64,000 bases of DNA from Dillenia suffruticosa (Eukaryota > Streptophyta > Magnoliopsida > Dilleniales > Dilleniaceae). Positions 10,686 to 30,272 of this stretch are shown here, piece after piece (the stretch's first letter is position 1; each line of letters starts with the position of its first letter). The notes beneath the pieces were generated by a model. The model was not told the origin of the DNA. It searched no databases and saw only the letters and a list, made by a program, of their open reading frames with translations. The translations under genes were made by a program, and so were the position numbers. The stretch spans positions 777,001 through 841,000 of the forward strand of contig JAVTVX010000017.1 in assembly GCA_033439265.1 (NCBI GenBank), in the 5' to 3' direction.

Positions 10686-13600
10686 ATGGGCTGTTCGAAT
10701 TCAAAACTCAACGACCTTCCCGCCGTCGCCCTATGTCGCGACCGCTGCAACTTCCTCCAAGAAGCCATAAGACTTCTCAACGCCCTCTCTAACTCCCACA
10801 TCTCCTACTTCAACTCCCTCTCCACTTTCGGGATCGCTCTTCGCCGTTTCTTCGATGAAATCAACGGTGATCGTTCACTCAAAAATCCACCCGCCGCCAT
10901 ACCCAATCAGCCCCTCTCAAACTCGGACGCGAAATCTGTTTCTGTTTCTGTTTCTGTTTCAGATCTTCAATCGCATTGCGAATCCGAAGATGATGAAACC
11001 CTAACTAAAACTAGTGTCTTAAAGAAGAATCAAGACAAAACCCGAACTCAATACTATGACTTCTTGAACTATGGCGGTGGTGGATTTGACGGCTTCTTTG
11101 GTCCGCCTCCGCCGGTGAGATATGATTCTCCGTCGCCTCCGCAGTCGTCTAACGGCGGCCGCTCGGCGGGGAAGATGACTCTGTCTCCGACGCGGGGATC
11201 GGCGTGGGACTTCTTCAATCTCTTTGATTCGATTGAGCGATACGAAGCCATGTATTATTCTCAATTGAGAGAATCTGTTGATGAAGACTTTGTGAAGAAG
11301 AGTCAAGGAGATGATGAAATCAAAAACGACGCCTTTCAAGGCGAGACTGAAATTGACTCCGCAGAGAAGAAGGATAATGCTGCTGATTCCAAGGCCAGTA
11401 CAAACGAATCTGAATCTGAGACTGTATGGTCTTCAATTGATGATTGTGAAATAGTGAAGGAAATTCAAGATCTGTTTGAGAAGGCCTCAGAATCTGGAGA
11501 TGAAGTTTTGAACATCCTTCGGCCTCCAAAAATCCGGTTTTCTCTGAATAATCTTGATTTTCAAGGTATGCATCCTTTTCCTTTACTGAATGAATGGTCC
11601 TAACCCTATATCAGTAAAAAAAAAAAGAAAAAAAAAATCATAATGTTTCGAATTTTTATAATTTTGAATCGGTCAAAAAGCTTTTTGAATCAATCAAAAA
11701 AATTTTAAAACATATTGAGGAAGATTGACGCGAAAAATTCAGTCCATTAGGTGTTTGACTCATTTCTTGTCTCTCTCGTTATCTTTTCTTTTCTTCTCGA
11801 TGACTTTTTCAATATATGATTTTCTTGATGTTATGCATATGCTTATGGGTTTGTGAACCTGTACGAGTGTCTTTCTTCAGGCCTTAATGGGAAGATTGAG
11901 GGTTTTGCAGATATGGGATTCAGAACAGGAACTCTCTCTTCTACTCTGAAAAAGCTCTACTTATGGGAAAAGAAACTCTATGAAGAAGTAAAGGTATAAA
12001 TGGGTCCCCTATAAGCCTTCTGTGATTATCAATGGTCTTCTTTAATCTTTTTCAGTATCCTTATATTCCATTCCCTTACTTTATATGTTTTTGTGGACAC
12101 TCAGCTCGGGAACTATGCCTAACCAGTTGACTGAGACAAGGTTTTTTGGTTTTGAATGATGGACCACACAATTAGACCTTTCCTTTTGTCCTAACAAAAT
12201 GTTCAAGTCTAAATTCAATTATGTTGATCGCGGGGGTTTGGGGAGTCGGTGGGTTTGGATTGCAACCTTTTCATTATTTTTATACGAAAATTGTTGGTTC
12301 ATGCATGCAAGCATGATTGGCAGGGAAAGTTGAAAAACTGTCGCCAACTAACCTTAGACTTCATAGTCCAGCTACTTTGGACTTTGACCTCAATGTGGAT
12401 GAAAAGATGGGCAAGGAGCCTTTCTTGATTCTGATCTCTCCAATCAGTTCATTAAAGAAGCTTGTGGATTGCCTCGGCTTGTGCCTATTTTGCCATCAGA
12501 AAACCCAAGTGTCACCTTTTGGAGCCACAACTTCGAAGTTTTTTATCGAATATGACTTGGAAGTTGTAGTTCAAATACTTATTTGAGACTTAATTGTAAT
12601 ATATAATATCATACACACGCGCGCGCGTGTTCGCACAGCTACACATTCACACAAACAAACACACACATATGCTATGTGGTAAACAACCCTCTGCAATTTG
12701 ATTACAAATTCTGTGTAACACCTGGCATGGGGAGCATGGGGATTGAGTTTACCAGGCCCTTCCTGGTATATTTCACTTCCTAATACTCCATCAGGGAAGT
12801 CTTAACTTGCAAGTCCTTGAAGCCTGCTAAAAGTGGTATATTAGCATTGTCATCAATGATGCTAGTACCTAATCATTTTTTACTTTGGTTCTAACTGGAC
12901 ATTTGTTATGCATCCTCATCACATGTTCCATTGTGAAATCATGCATTTTGGATTCTTTATGACTTGATATTGGACTTAGGTGGTTCAGAAAGCTTTTAAA
13001 ATGAATTTTCTCTATACTGGTGCTTGTACGTAATTGGAATGAACATGCCAATTGCCTTTTTGCAGGCTGAGGAGAAAGCACGGCTAATTTATGAGAAGAA
13101 GCTTAGGTGGTTGAAATACATGGATGAGAAGGATGCAGAGTCTCATAATGTTGAACGCACACGAGCTCTCCTAAGTTCATTGTTTACAAAAATAAATATT
13201 GCAATAAAGGTTGTGGATAAGATATCTGTTACAATAAACCATTTGAGGGATGAGGAGCTGTGGCCACACGTCAATGAATTTATTCATAGGTAGTTTCTCG
13301 ATTATGTGCCACCAAATATTTTCCACTCTCTCCATCTTTGTGTTGTTGAATAATTGCATCCTGCGAAATTGTAGGCCTTATTAGGTTTAATTGCAGTATA
13401 TCCAACCTTAAGCCCTTCCTCATTGTTTTTCTGATTAGCAGAGTCGAGGGAGGGAATAGAGTAAATAAAAAAGAGTAGACAAGTTCAAGCTACCTCTCCT
13501 TGTACACTAATTGTGAAATCTGCCCAATTAAGTTACCACAAAAGGAAGATAGTTGTGCAAAGTGACCTAATGTAAGGGTGGTGTGAAAGTTACATTTTGA

Positions 13601-14587
13601 TGTATTGACTTTCTTTTTTGCCTCAAACATGTCCATAAAAGAATCTAACAGGTTCACACCTCATGCCCACCAAAATTGTTATCTGTTGCAGGTCTATGTA
13701 TGGGTGTTTTTCTTCTTTATTTGGTAGTACTTCAGAAAGAAGTTGAATTTATTTGCTCCATTGATTATGAATATGGAAATTGTGATCATGCCTTAGCACT
13801 ATGAAAGAAGTCTATAAAATATTGTTGCTTTGTTTTCCTACTTCATTGGTGGCTGACCATAACTGAAATTTGCAGTTTAATGAAAATGTGGAAAGCTATG
13901 CTGGAATTTCACCAGAATCAGTGCCAAGCAATCTCAAAGGCCAAAAATTTAGATGCCACGGTGTCAATAAGTAATCCTACTGATTCTTACTTTGATGCTG
14001 CTATACAACTCCACTTGGAGGTTCAGAACTGGAGCCTCAGCTTCTCTAATTGGATACACACACAGAAGTTCTATGTCAAAGCCTTGAATGGTTGGCTCCA
14101 ACGTTGCCTTATAAACGAACCTGAACTAACACCTGATGGCATAGTTCCCTGCTCTCCAAACAGGGTTGATGTACCCCCCTTGTTTGTTGTATGCAAACAG
14201 TGGTTACAAGCGATGGAGAGGCTTTCAGAAAATGAAGTATTCAAAGCTATGAGTGTCCTCTCCACATGTATTCGCCATTATTTGAAGCAACACAATGAGA
14301 TACTGCAACAAAGTCTGACTTTAAATGTTGATTTGGGGAGAAAAATGAAGAATTTTGAATCGATGGAGCAAAAAATGAAGAAAGCTATCATTGCCCGAGA
14401 CAGGGAAGGGGGAGGTTGTGATGAACTTATGCATGAAGAGTTTGTGAAACCCGCTGAAGCCAAGATTGGGAGCCCATTTTCAAGTCTTAAATTGATATTT
14501 GAAACTTTGGAGATTTTTACAACAAATTCCAGTCATGAATATGATGAACTTTGTTTGCACATTAAAGAAGCAAAGTTACCCAAGTGA
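10686..14587 (+). CDS. DUF630/DUF632 protein (NRG2-like, bZIP-related annotation)
   Basis: The exons read by eye are 10686-11565, 11881-11993, 13066-13289 and 13876-14587, giving 642 residues. The start is set at MGCSNSK, a canonical N-myristoylation signal typical of the family. The frame stays open further upstream, but that part has no family similarity. Residues 1-58 match DUF630 (CRDRCNFLQEAI). The middle is Ser-rich and Pro-rich (GPPPPVRYDSPSPP near 138). From about residue 254 to the end is DUF632, with LYLWEKKLYEEVK, HLRDEELWPHV and MKMWKAMLEFHQNQCQAI. All junctions keep frame; exon 3 to 4 joins as IHSLMKMW. Arabidopsis relatives include NRG2, a nitrate regulator, and monocot relatives affect leaf rolling. 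Membrane attachment by acylation is inferred. No disruption is seen. Confidence 0.93.
10935..10960 (+). repeat. coding (TCTGTT)n hexamer repeat
   Basis: About four tandem hexamers inside exon 1 of the DUF630/DUF632 gene encode an alternating Val-Ser tract near residues 83-92. Length changes would stay in frame. Confidence 0.85.
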
Positions 14588-17500
14588 ACCATAGTCTCAT
14601 AGATATTCCAAAATATACAATGCCTTTTTCTTTGCTTTTGGATACTGCACAAAGGTTTTGGAGCCCAAGACTACAATTAGTTTTCAAAAATTTATCGGTT
14701 CAAATAGTGTTTGGGTAGATTTAGAATCTGACTGCTCTGTGACATCCTCAGCATCAAAAGATATCGCCTCCCAGTTTTGGAGTTGTCAAGGTTTTCATTT
14801 TTGGAAGAAAATGTGGCTTAACTCAGGAAGATTTCTGGAGTCTCAGCTGCTTGAGATGGGTTAACAAGGTACTTAGCTTGGACTGAATTTCTTATACTAG
14901 ATTTACTTAAACTTCTGCAAACTAGGATATTATGCTTACAAGGTAATCAGCAATTCCTTGATGTCACTTATGAACCATCCATGTGCTGATATGACATCAA
15001 TCATGCAGATGGATCAAAGGTCAAACGTGTTGATGGGTGGCCACGCAGAACACTTTACAGAAAGACCCTCTACCGCGACTGGCGAGCATAAATAGTTTTC
15101 ACAAGTTCTCCTTTTTGAACCTTGAAAGATAAGTATTATTTTATTTTATTTTTAATTCCTTTGATTATCATTATTTTTATTAAGTTATTCTTTTCATATA
15201 ATTTAATTGTCATTGAATGGACAGCCACTACACCGTAGTGAGCCAAATACCATCTTGAAGACTGTGGTTTAGAGTGGAGTTTGTGAAGCATCAAATGAAC
15301 TGGCACCTCATTGGACAGCTGGTTCTTTTTATTTATTATTATTATTTTATTAAAAGGTGAATTAGGCATACTTCGACTAGAACAAGTTCAACTTATTCTG
15401 CCTACAGCTCACTACAACTTTAGACTAGATCATTAGATTATTGAAGTAAAATTTTCCTTCTAGAATTTAAAGACAACCAAAATGTGTCAACTCTAGGGCA
15501 CTAGTCAGTCATAGCGGTATCGCTCTTTCCTCTCTTTTTTTCTCCTTTTCCCCTACTAACCAGAGAAATGACAGACTTTAGCTATCTTGTTATTGGCTTT
15601 ATCCTTAAACCAACTCTATTTCTCGAGTACTTTGTGGTTTTGTTACTTTGTTATGCTATCTTGTTATTGGCTTTTATATGTTTGTTCAATCTTTAAATTT
15701 CAGACAGCTGCAAAAGGATCATCATAATTTGAACCTGGCTCTGAATTTCTTGTGGTGTTGACTACTTGCCTTGCCGCATAAAGTGTAGCTAAGGTAAACT
15801 ACTGCAATTTTGCTCGGCCTAAATTACACCATAGCCCCAGGACGACTATCAGGATCACCAGCTTTTATGTTTTGATTTTTAACAAGGTTTTTTCCTATTT
15901 GTGGATGCATATTGAAACTTAAAGCTAACTAACCTGCTAGTTGGCTGGTGTATTTCTTGACTGCAGGACTGAGAATGGAATACATCTTTTTCCATAATCT
16001 TGGAGTTATGAATGTGACTGACCATCAGCAAGCCTGTAAGGGCTTGGAAAGCAAGGGAGGGGTAACCTTCTGGGTTCGTAAAGGAAGTCTAATCAGAGTT
16101 ACTTAACCTACCCACCCATTTGCATTGTTTACATCCCTTACAATTTGAGGCATGAGCTATCAATGTCATTTATGTGCCAGATATTGAGAACATCATTTGA
16201 ATCTGAAGTTTAGAGAACTTGTCTTGTATACCGGGGAGGTGGATATTTTTATCAGCACCGGAGAAGAAGCTGAAGCGCCAATTCATCTAAGCAAAGAAAA
16301 CAAGACCTGGAATTTGCAGCAGTGCCTACATAATCTGCAGCTCATGAATAGCTTTTTAGATATTACATGCTAGATGCTAGTACTTGGCTGGGTCCAGATC
16401 AATGCGTTACGCCTACTTTCGGTGCAAATTTGCCTTGTCACCAGTGAGCCTAATCATCTTCAAGGGCGCTTCTAAACTTCATTCATAAGACACAATTGGA
16501 TACGCCCCTTCTCTTTTGGCCCAGTTTCCAGAGGTTTCATTTTCGATTCCCCACACCCGTCTTTTAAAAGACATTATAAACCATCTGATTTGTTAGGTGA
16601 TTGTTACTCAGCCTCTTGATCATTCTTAAAGTGGGTTTTTCGAGTTCATCTGCAGAAACATTTGCCGTTTGGAGACTGCCTATGACCTTGGACAGCCATT
16701 GAAGTCTTGAGTTTCCTAGGAAGCCAACAGTACAATGGGTAGTTTGTTTCATGTAAGATTGTCTATAAGTTTTGTGACCATTCTATACTATGCTGAACCA
16801 ACCAACTAACATATGAATGACTTGTAATTTTTCACCATGTCAATGATCTAGTGGAATTTTCATAGAGGCTTTTCTGGCAAGCAGTGAAGCCAGTGGTTTA
16901 AAACCAGTAAACAAACCGAGTCAGATATGGGTTGTTTGCAAAGGAGGAAATAGCTGCCTTCTGATTTTTTTTTTAATATTAATATATGTTTTCTCAAAAA
17001 ATATAAATATTACTTATTCTCAAATGGTGGGCATGCAGATATTCCAATGGCAAAACATAGGGCTATAAAATATTCCCATTGATGACCACTCTGAAATGAT
17101 GTCCAATTGGCTAGACTCTGGAGTAAGTGCATCTCAAACTAATTATTTAGGACACTGGTGAGTTGTCATCGACAGGAAAGCCCGTGCTCTCTCAACTTTC
17201 ACGGCTCCGTAGAATTAGCAACCCCTGCTCCCGCAAAGAATTTAAGGGCTTTTTTTTTTTTTTTTTTCTCTTGTTATACAGAAAGTTTGGAATTTAAAAG
17301 TTTTATAAGAAGAGAGAAATGGTGCCAATACAATGATAATTCATCGGCAATTTAAGATATGTTGCATAAGTTAAAGATTTGGATAAAAATTAAGTGTTTT
17401 AAGAAAAATTTTAACTTTATTTAAAATATTTTATTAATAGTTTTTGTAGTTTTTGTTTAGAAATAAGAAGTAATGTGGAATGATATGAATGATTATTAAA

Positions 17501-19689
17501 AGATCAAAGAAAAAACTGTTATTATCTAATTTATGGAAAATAAATATTTTAAAATGTTATATATAATACTTATTATTAACTGTATCTTTTACATGTTAAT
17601 ATCATAATATAAAAATATCATGTATTTAAAAAAATATTTAACTTTGTAATCTTTCATTTATGTATATATCTCAAGTTGTATCAATATTTCCTTTCGTAAC
17701 TTCATTCAACACACAAGAGAATAAGAAATTTCTATTTTTCTCTCGTTTTATTTTCTTTTTTAGTATTCTTTTAAATTTAAAACACTATTTTTTTCTTAAA
17801 AACATATTTTTATTGAATCGATCATGTTGGGGAGCCTATACAGCTGGGATAGTTGCTTGACTCGTTGTACCTATTCTATATAAAAATGATTTCTTAACTT
17901 ATTATACAAATTAAGAACATTTTAGTGAATATCGATCAAAATTATAAAAATATTATTAAAATTTTTAAATTAAAAAATATTATTAAAATATTATTCCATT
18001 ATATTAATTTAATCAACCCTAGAGTTATAAAAAACTAATTATAAATTACATAAAAAAGTCATGAATTCTGTAGTTGGTTTCCAAACGAATCATTTCCTCA
18101 CTTGTCTATTCGAGGATTAATCTTGATTTAAACACATATTTATTTTTATAAATTACATATATTTAATAAGCTTATTTTATTTTAAAAATATAAATAGGAC
18201 CTCAAATTTATACTTAATTATTTGATTAGTTTTAATCATAACACTCTTCTGTCTAATTTAACACGATTTATTTTGACAAATAAAAAAAGTGAAAGAAAAC
18301 AACTATCGTCTTTTGTCAACATAGAGTCTTTGGTGGTAATTTTATTGATTCACCTCATGAATAAAGTGTTTCTTTTTTTTATTAATTATAATTTTAATCT
18401 TAATACCAATTAACCAAAGAGAAATAATCTTTAACTTTGTAATTATATATATTTGGTTTTATTTTAATTATGCTCTCTTGGAAGATTTTGAATATATACT
18501 CGGTATTTTTGCATGTATCAGCTAGTGCAAGCCAAACAAAGAATTCCCCCTATAATTCTATCGAAAATATATGAACGTGTGAAACATGCTCACCAAATAT
18601 CAAAAAATCTCTCACGTGCCATTTAAAAATTACTAATATGACTTTTCGAATTTTGCTATCAAGATATTAAAAATAATTCAAAATAATACTTGCTATTTTC
18701 TCTCGACCTCGGTTTGGTCTCACTCTCTGATTAGTCACGAATTCTCCCATGAGTATCATGGGTCATATTATCAGTGTCACATCTTCGGTGATATATTGTC
18801 TTTTTCAAATTTAAGTGATTTTGAGTTTGAATGAGATGTTAAAAAATTTATATATCATGTATTAAAATTAAATTAATTATTAAAAAATATTACGTATTAA
18901 AATAATTGAATAATTGATTCTATTTTTAAAATATTTGATTTTCTTTATTTTCATATTTATAATAATAGATTTTTTATACAAACTCAATTTATTATAATAT
19001 TTTACTGAAACAATAAATTATTACGATTTAACTTCCCATATTCATTATAAAATTATATTGACAATAATCACTGATGATTATATAAAATGAGAGATATTAT
19101 ATTATCTATATCAAGTTTAAGCTTTATTTTTTTTGAATTTATTTGGTACAACAACTTTAGATAGGTTCCCTTTAGAGTAAATAAAAGATAAATTATGATT
19201 GGGACATAGTATGATTCTCTTGGCATCTGAATGGCTTATGAAAGGGCAGTGGCAAGATTTAGTTAAGAAGTCATATTTATTAAGCGGCTGAAGCAACAGA
19301 TTATTGCATAATTAAAGGGCATGGTAGGGGGAAGGATTATGGGTATAAATACCATAATTAAGTGCAGATAATGATGCTGCTAGGTTTATTAGGGAGGACA
19401 CGTGGAGGACTCAGAACACGTGAGATAGCAAAAATTGTAACGGACACGATATCAGGAGGAAAGTCCTGCAAAGGGGATAAATTACGACGAACGAAAAGAC
19501 CAAATTAACCTTCACCAAGACAACACGAAAATGAGAAAGACAAGAAGTTTACCGAGGCTCCGTCAGCGTAGAAGGGAAAACCAAAAAGAAGAAAAAAATA
19601 GAAGGGGGCGGGGGGGGGTGGTGAGAGAGAGAGAGAGAGGGAGAGAGAGAATATAGAGCGCACAGCGCTGCAATTAGCGGTAACCGAAA

Positions 19690-19746
<57 letters not shown>

Positions 19747-19907
19747 ACACGCACGGGCGGATAAACAGTGACAAAGTTTTCTTTTTACTCTCTAAAACTA
19801 GCTTTCTCTTTTTCTCTCTACAACCCAGCCTTGTACGGTTCTCTAGTGAGCCAGTTACGCGAGCGAGAGAGAGAGAGAGAGAGCACCCGAAGCAAACTGA
19901 TTGAGTC
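14588..19907. other. long intergenic region
   Basis: No gene is recognised in 5.3 kb. 14588-16300 has moderate GC with scattered stop codons and may contain the 3' UTR of the preceding gene. 16900-19400 is strongly AT-rich. Short frames here lack similarity to any family known to me. The final 500 bp is the promoter and leader of the BSK1-like gene. Confidence 0.55.
19622..19745. repeat. (GA)n and (CT)n microsatellites in the BSK1-like leader
   Basis: A GA-rich run lies at 19622-19650 and a pure CT run of about 26 repeats at 19693-19745, some 160-290 bp upstream of the ATG. The two runs are complementary and could pair in a transcript that starts upstream of both. A further GA run lies at 19864-19882. 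Confidence 0.9.
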
Positions 19908-25334
<5,427 letters not shown>

Positions 25335-25594
25335 GAACAAATTCTTGTAATATTTTTTTCAATGACCGAAATGGTTGATCAATTGTTGTTATTCACTGCC
25401 ATTGTGTAAAATCCAAGTCGGGAATATGGCTTTCTTCCGACGATGTACTATAGAAAGGAGTGGCATTTTGTTCATTTACATTGAAGTTTTTGTTATTTTT
25501 TCATTGATTGAATCAACTAACTGGTTTTGTTTGTACACGTCTGTCAAAAATAATAATACAAGAGGTTTGGAGTTTGGCGGGACAAAAATGGCAA

Positions 25595-28500
25595 TTAGGC
25601 AACAAAGAGCTCAGCCTGTCCATCTATGAAAAGGCTCATAAATTCTTCTCCATCTACAGTTTCTTTCTCTATGAGGAGCTGGGCTAGTTTGTGAAGGATA
25701 TCAATGTGTGTTGTGATGATCTGCTTGGCCCTGGAATATGCTCTCTCCACGAGTTCCCTAACCTCAGCATCCACCACATCAGCAGTAGCCATGGAGTAAT
25801 CTTTCTGGGATGACATCTGTGAAGTAAATTACAACTAAGTCGGGAATTACATGGGTAGAAATATAAAGAACATGCAGGAGCCAAGCGCGCAGAACACCAC
25901 CTGTTGACCTAAAAAGGGGTTTCCACCAGGTCCACCAATGGCAACTTGTCCAATCTTCTTGCTGAATCCAAATCTCTCTACCATCTGTCTTGCAACACGA
26001 GAAACTTGCATGAAATCATTTGATGCACCAGTTGTGACATTATCCTCGCCGAATATCACCTCTTCAGCAACCCTGCATTGGTTAAGCCTTATAAAGGACT
26101 TGCCCTCGAGATAACGGTACTTTAGACAGGATGTTCCCTCCTATACCAAGTACAACTCTCGGTAGCCAATTTTTACAAGCAAGTCATTCAAGCAGGCAAG
26201 AGTAATTGTCATGCTCTACAGTATGTTTCTAAGAATTAGTCACATTCATTCATTCCAATATCTTTATCTATCTCCTTTTTACTGTGCTCAAATGGTTTTC
26301 AGGCCAATTAGACAAAAGAGATGATTTCAATGTCTTATAAAGCTTTTGTTACCTTCCACCCAATGCAACGGCCATTTGGTTCTCCAAGTAGCTTCTACTG
26401 TATAGTCCAGATTCCAGTCTTTCTTCACTTGGAGCAAAAAAGGTCAGGCCACCAGCTTGGCCACGGGGAATTATGGATATCTTGGCCACAGGGTCATATT
26501 CAGGCATAAGGGCACCAACCAGAGCATGTCCAGCCTCTGCAATGTACATTTTGCAAGTATATAATCAGCACAATAGAACTGTGGAAACACAAGAATCCGC
26601 CGATGGAATGTAAGTATGATAGGTATAATAAGGATTTTCAGGATATACCATGATATGCAACTAATTTTTTCTTCTCATCTGAAACAACAGCATTTTTCTT
26701 CTCCGGCCCTGCAATTATCCTCTCCAGAGCATCTGATATCTCATCTTTGCTTATCTCCTTCAAATCACGCCTGGCGGCAAGAATAGCTGCTTCATTCATT
26801 AGATTCTGCAAATCGGCCCCTGTAAAGCCAGGAGTTCTTCTTGCAATCTTTTCAAAGTCCACATCCTTTGCTAGTGCCTTCCCTCTGGAGTGCACCTGTA
26901 ACAATGTATAGTTTTGAGAATCAGTATGCAAATTAAAGAACTGAAGATTATGTCAACGAACCAAACAAAAGACCTAACAATATATTGGTCTGAAAACCTA
27001 CATAGACCACTCTAAGAATTTAACCCCAACTGACTTCCACTATTTAAGCTTAATGAACATGCACCACCAACTTATTTAAGCTACATTTACAATAGGGCTT
27101 GTAGGTCTGCAAGAACAAAACCCCATTCTCGACCCTCTGTTTAGATATTCTGAGCTACATATATCTACTCAATACCTCATTGAAGACCAATCATGCTCCT
27201 AACTTCATTTCCCATTCTCTAAATTGGAACCGTGCTCTATATATATTATAATATGTATATCACAAACTAAACAACAGAGGCAGAACTTAAGGGTTGAACC
27301 ATAGGATGAAGTAGAAAGCTGACCTGAAGGATCTTCACTCGGCCAGTAACATCTGGCCTGTCCACGGTAACCTGGCGATCAAACCTGCCAGGCCTTAACA
27401 ATGCCGAATCAAGAACATCCGGCCTGTTAGTTGCAGCTAAAACAATGACACCTGAATTACCTGAGAATCCATCCATTTCAGTCAACAGCTGATTGATTGT
27501 CTGCTCTCTCTCATCATTACCACCACCAAGGCCAGCTCCACGCTGCCTTCCCACAGCATCAATCTCATCAATAAACACAATACAAGGAGCTTTTGACTTT
27601 GCTTTCTCGAACAAATCCCTAACCCTAGAAGCACCAACTCCAACAAACAATTCAACAAACTCTGATGCAGCACATGAGAAGAAGGGTACACCAGCTTCTC
27701 CAGCAACTGCCCTCGCCAACAGGGTCTTCCCTGTACCAGGTGGCCCAACCAGAAGACACCCCTTTGGGATTTTTGCTCCTAGAGCAGTATACTTATCAGG
27801 GTTTTTCAAGAAATCAACAACCTCCTGCAACTCCAATTTTGCTTGATCAGCACCAGCAACATCAGCAAATGTTACCCCAGTTTCAGGAACTTCCTGGAAC
27901 TTGGATTTCGACCTACCAAAATCCATCGGCCCACCGAGTCCACCGGGGCCGCCGGGCCCTCCCTGAGCCCGCCTAAACAAGAAGAACAACCCAGCAAATG
28001 CTAGGAACGGGAACAACAAATTACCAATAAAATTGAGCAACCCATTACCAGAATCACCCTCAGAAACCGAAATATCGACACCATTCATTGCCAAAATGTC
28101 AATTAAGTCTGGATCATTAGGAACAATTACGGTAGCTCTACGGCCATCAACAGCAGTAAGCTGAAGCGCACTTCCGTCTTTGCTGAATCTCACTCTCTCC
28201 ACTTTGCCCTTCTTCACAGCGTTCAAGAACTCACCGTATCGCCAATTGCTGCCTTCAGGAAGATCAGAGGTTGATTGGCCTTGGGGTTTTGGGGCTGTCA
28301 AAAGAAGGTTTTGAGAGAAGGGGTTTGTGTTTGAAGTGTTGGGTTTTGTAATTTCGGCTTGAATTACTGGTGGAGGGTTGTTTGGCGGGTTTGTGTCCAA
28401 AGCTAGGGCATGTGGGATTTGGGGGGTTGCGAGTGAAGTGAAGAGTAAAGCAGCTAAAGTGGCTTTAGAGGGCATATCAGAATCGGGCTTCTTTTTCTGG

Positions 28501-28652
28501 AGACTAGATTGGGTTGTGTAAATCTTTCTCTTCGGAATCAAATAGAGAAATTTAGTGGGATTGGAGAATTTAGGGTTCTGAGGAGAGAGAGTGATTCTGT
28601 TCCCAAAAAAGTTCGAAGAAAGCAAAGGGTGATTGCCGCTTGTGGAAGCCAT
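25595..28652 (-). CDS. FTSH2: chloroplast thylakoid FtsH metalloprotease (FTSH2/FTSH8, VAR2 type)
   Basis: Five exons on the minus strand: 28652-27324, 26895-26649, 26536-26353, 26072-25901 and 25816-25595, giving 717 residues (VAR2 is about 695). The Ser/Thr-rich N-terminus looks like a chloroplast transit peptide, followed by a thylakoid-transfer hydrophobic stretch (64-85). A membrane segment lies at 205-226, then a Gly-Pro linker. The AAA module has Walker A GPPGTGKT (303-310), Walker B IVFIDE (358-363) and arginine fingers in [10 protein letters not shown]. The protease has the zinc motif HEAGH (525-529) and a later Asp near 606. It is expected to form a hetero-hexamer with type A FtsH subunits and degrade damaged D1 in photosystem II repair. 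FTSH2 and FTSH8 cannot be separated here. The gene converges on the BSK1-like gene. Confidence 0.95.
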
Positions 28653-29900
28653 TGATGGGTCTTCTATTTCCTCCGGCTCTTCTTACTCAATGTATGCAAT
28701 CAATATATATACAAGAACTTAAACAAAAAGTGTGAATTCCTCACCTGAGACGAAATGTGAAGAGAATCAATCAAAGGGTTTGGAGGGTCCAAGTTGATAT
28801 TTGAAGGAGTGCCTGAGACGGACTGCGAGGCTCATTAAGGAAGAAACAGGGCACAGCCTCGGCCATAGATTAGCTTGTCGCTTGCGTTCTGTCTACGTGT
28901 CTTTCATATTGTCCAGTCATTTTTATTCTTCCATTTGAAAAATTTTGTGGCTTTTTGCTTCTCTACGCGTATTTATTTTTGGGTGATGATTGATGAGAGG
29001 GAGATTGTGGATTTCATATGGGCCTAGAACTGATGGGTTTTAGAAAATCATCAAGCAGCGGGATTCAACTAATGGGCCGTAAATGCCCATTTTCAATAAC
29101 GACAAGAACAGGATTATCTTTGCTTTTCTGAAGGTTTTGGCTGCATAAATGGTGGGAGGGACTTCGCTGTGATCGAACTCCTCCGTCGTTAGTCCGATTG
29201 CTTATCTGTTGGTCGGACTAAACCCTTGATAAAATAAATTATTATTGAAACATTTGAAATATATTTAAAACCAAATGAATTTTACGATCTGGATGAGTTT
29301 ATTTTTTATTTTAATTTTTGTTACTTGTAACTAAAAAAGGAGTTCAATTATGAATATTCTAAATCCGTAAAAAAAAAAGGAGGAATTTATGAATTCCACA
29401 ACCCAAGAGTTTGTGGGTACGACGAAATTTATTTCCTAATTACTCTTTTATTTTAATTGTATCATTTTGAAATATAAACAGTAAAAATAATTAACAAATA
29501 TAAATACTCGGAATTGAATTTCACCCTTTAATTTTTGTTGTTTCAAGAAAAAGAATTCAATTCAATTGAATTTTTATTAGTCCAATATTTTATTCGTAAA
29601 TAAACTTTTTGAATTTATTTTTTGTTTTTTTATCTCTTTATTTGGGTCTAAGCGAGAGTTATGGTCAACCGTACAAGAACCAAGGATTAGTAAAATTCAT
29701 TTGCCGTAACATGTACCTTCAATTGGTGGCCGTGTGTCATGACAAGAACAGATTCGATTATGTTTACCGAGAGATCTTCGATCCTCATTTTCCAAAAGGG
29801 TTTTGAGCCATTACAAGGATCATTGTATTGATGCTCTCTCTGAGCTAAAGATTTAAATTTGAATTGGTCTGATCTGTTCAGATTCCAAATGTCTCAAATG
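28653..29900. other. divergent promoter region, FtsH (-) and DUF241 copy 1 (+)
   Basis: AT-rich, with no recognisable gene. A 65-codon frame at 29609-29806 opens with TTG rather than ATG and resembles nothing known to me. DUF241-type upstream sequence begins at about 29940. Confidence 0.5.
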
Positions 29901-30093
29901 TAGCAGAAAACTTTGATATCTAAATCTGAATGGATCGATGATTTGCCCGTTCTTTTTAAGTTCCTGCAAATTTTGGTCCACTAGACATGGCAGCAGCCTA
30001 CTCGTGTGCATTCATATTATATTCCACGAAGTATATGAGGATCATTTTGTTTTGTTTTTCCCATTTAAGAATTCATCAATGGTTAAATGACGC

Positions 30094-30217
30094 CAAATTT
30101 GTCGGGATATCCAATCGCATGACAGCTAATTAGATCAGCATGGCGATATTCCATTTGTCTTGCTTTCTGTTCTTTTATATATACCCTTGGTATGGAGTGC
30201 TCATTCAACAACAATCT
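30094..30217 (+). promoter_or_regulatory. DUF241 copy 1 promoter: CAAATTTGTCGGG, TATA box and start region
   Basis: CAAATTTGTCGGG lies at 30094-30106, TATATATA at 30176-30183, and CATTCAACAACAATCT at 30202-30217. The last word is at the right distance for a transcription start. The same three-part layout recurs, with variation, before other members of the cluster. The start codon follows at 30273. Confidence 0.65.
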
Positions 30218-30272
30218 TTTCTCTCCAAATATCTCTATGCTTGTATAGTTTCAAAGCAAGATAAGAACTGAA

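Noticed and set aside
29609-29806. Small secreted-looking protein
   Set aside because: It opens with TTG, has no ATG before the hydrophobic part, and resembles no known family.
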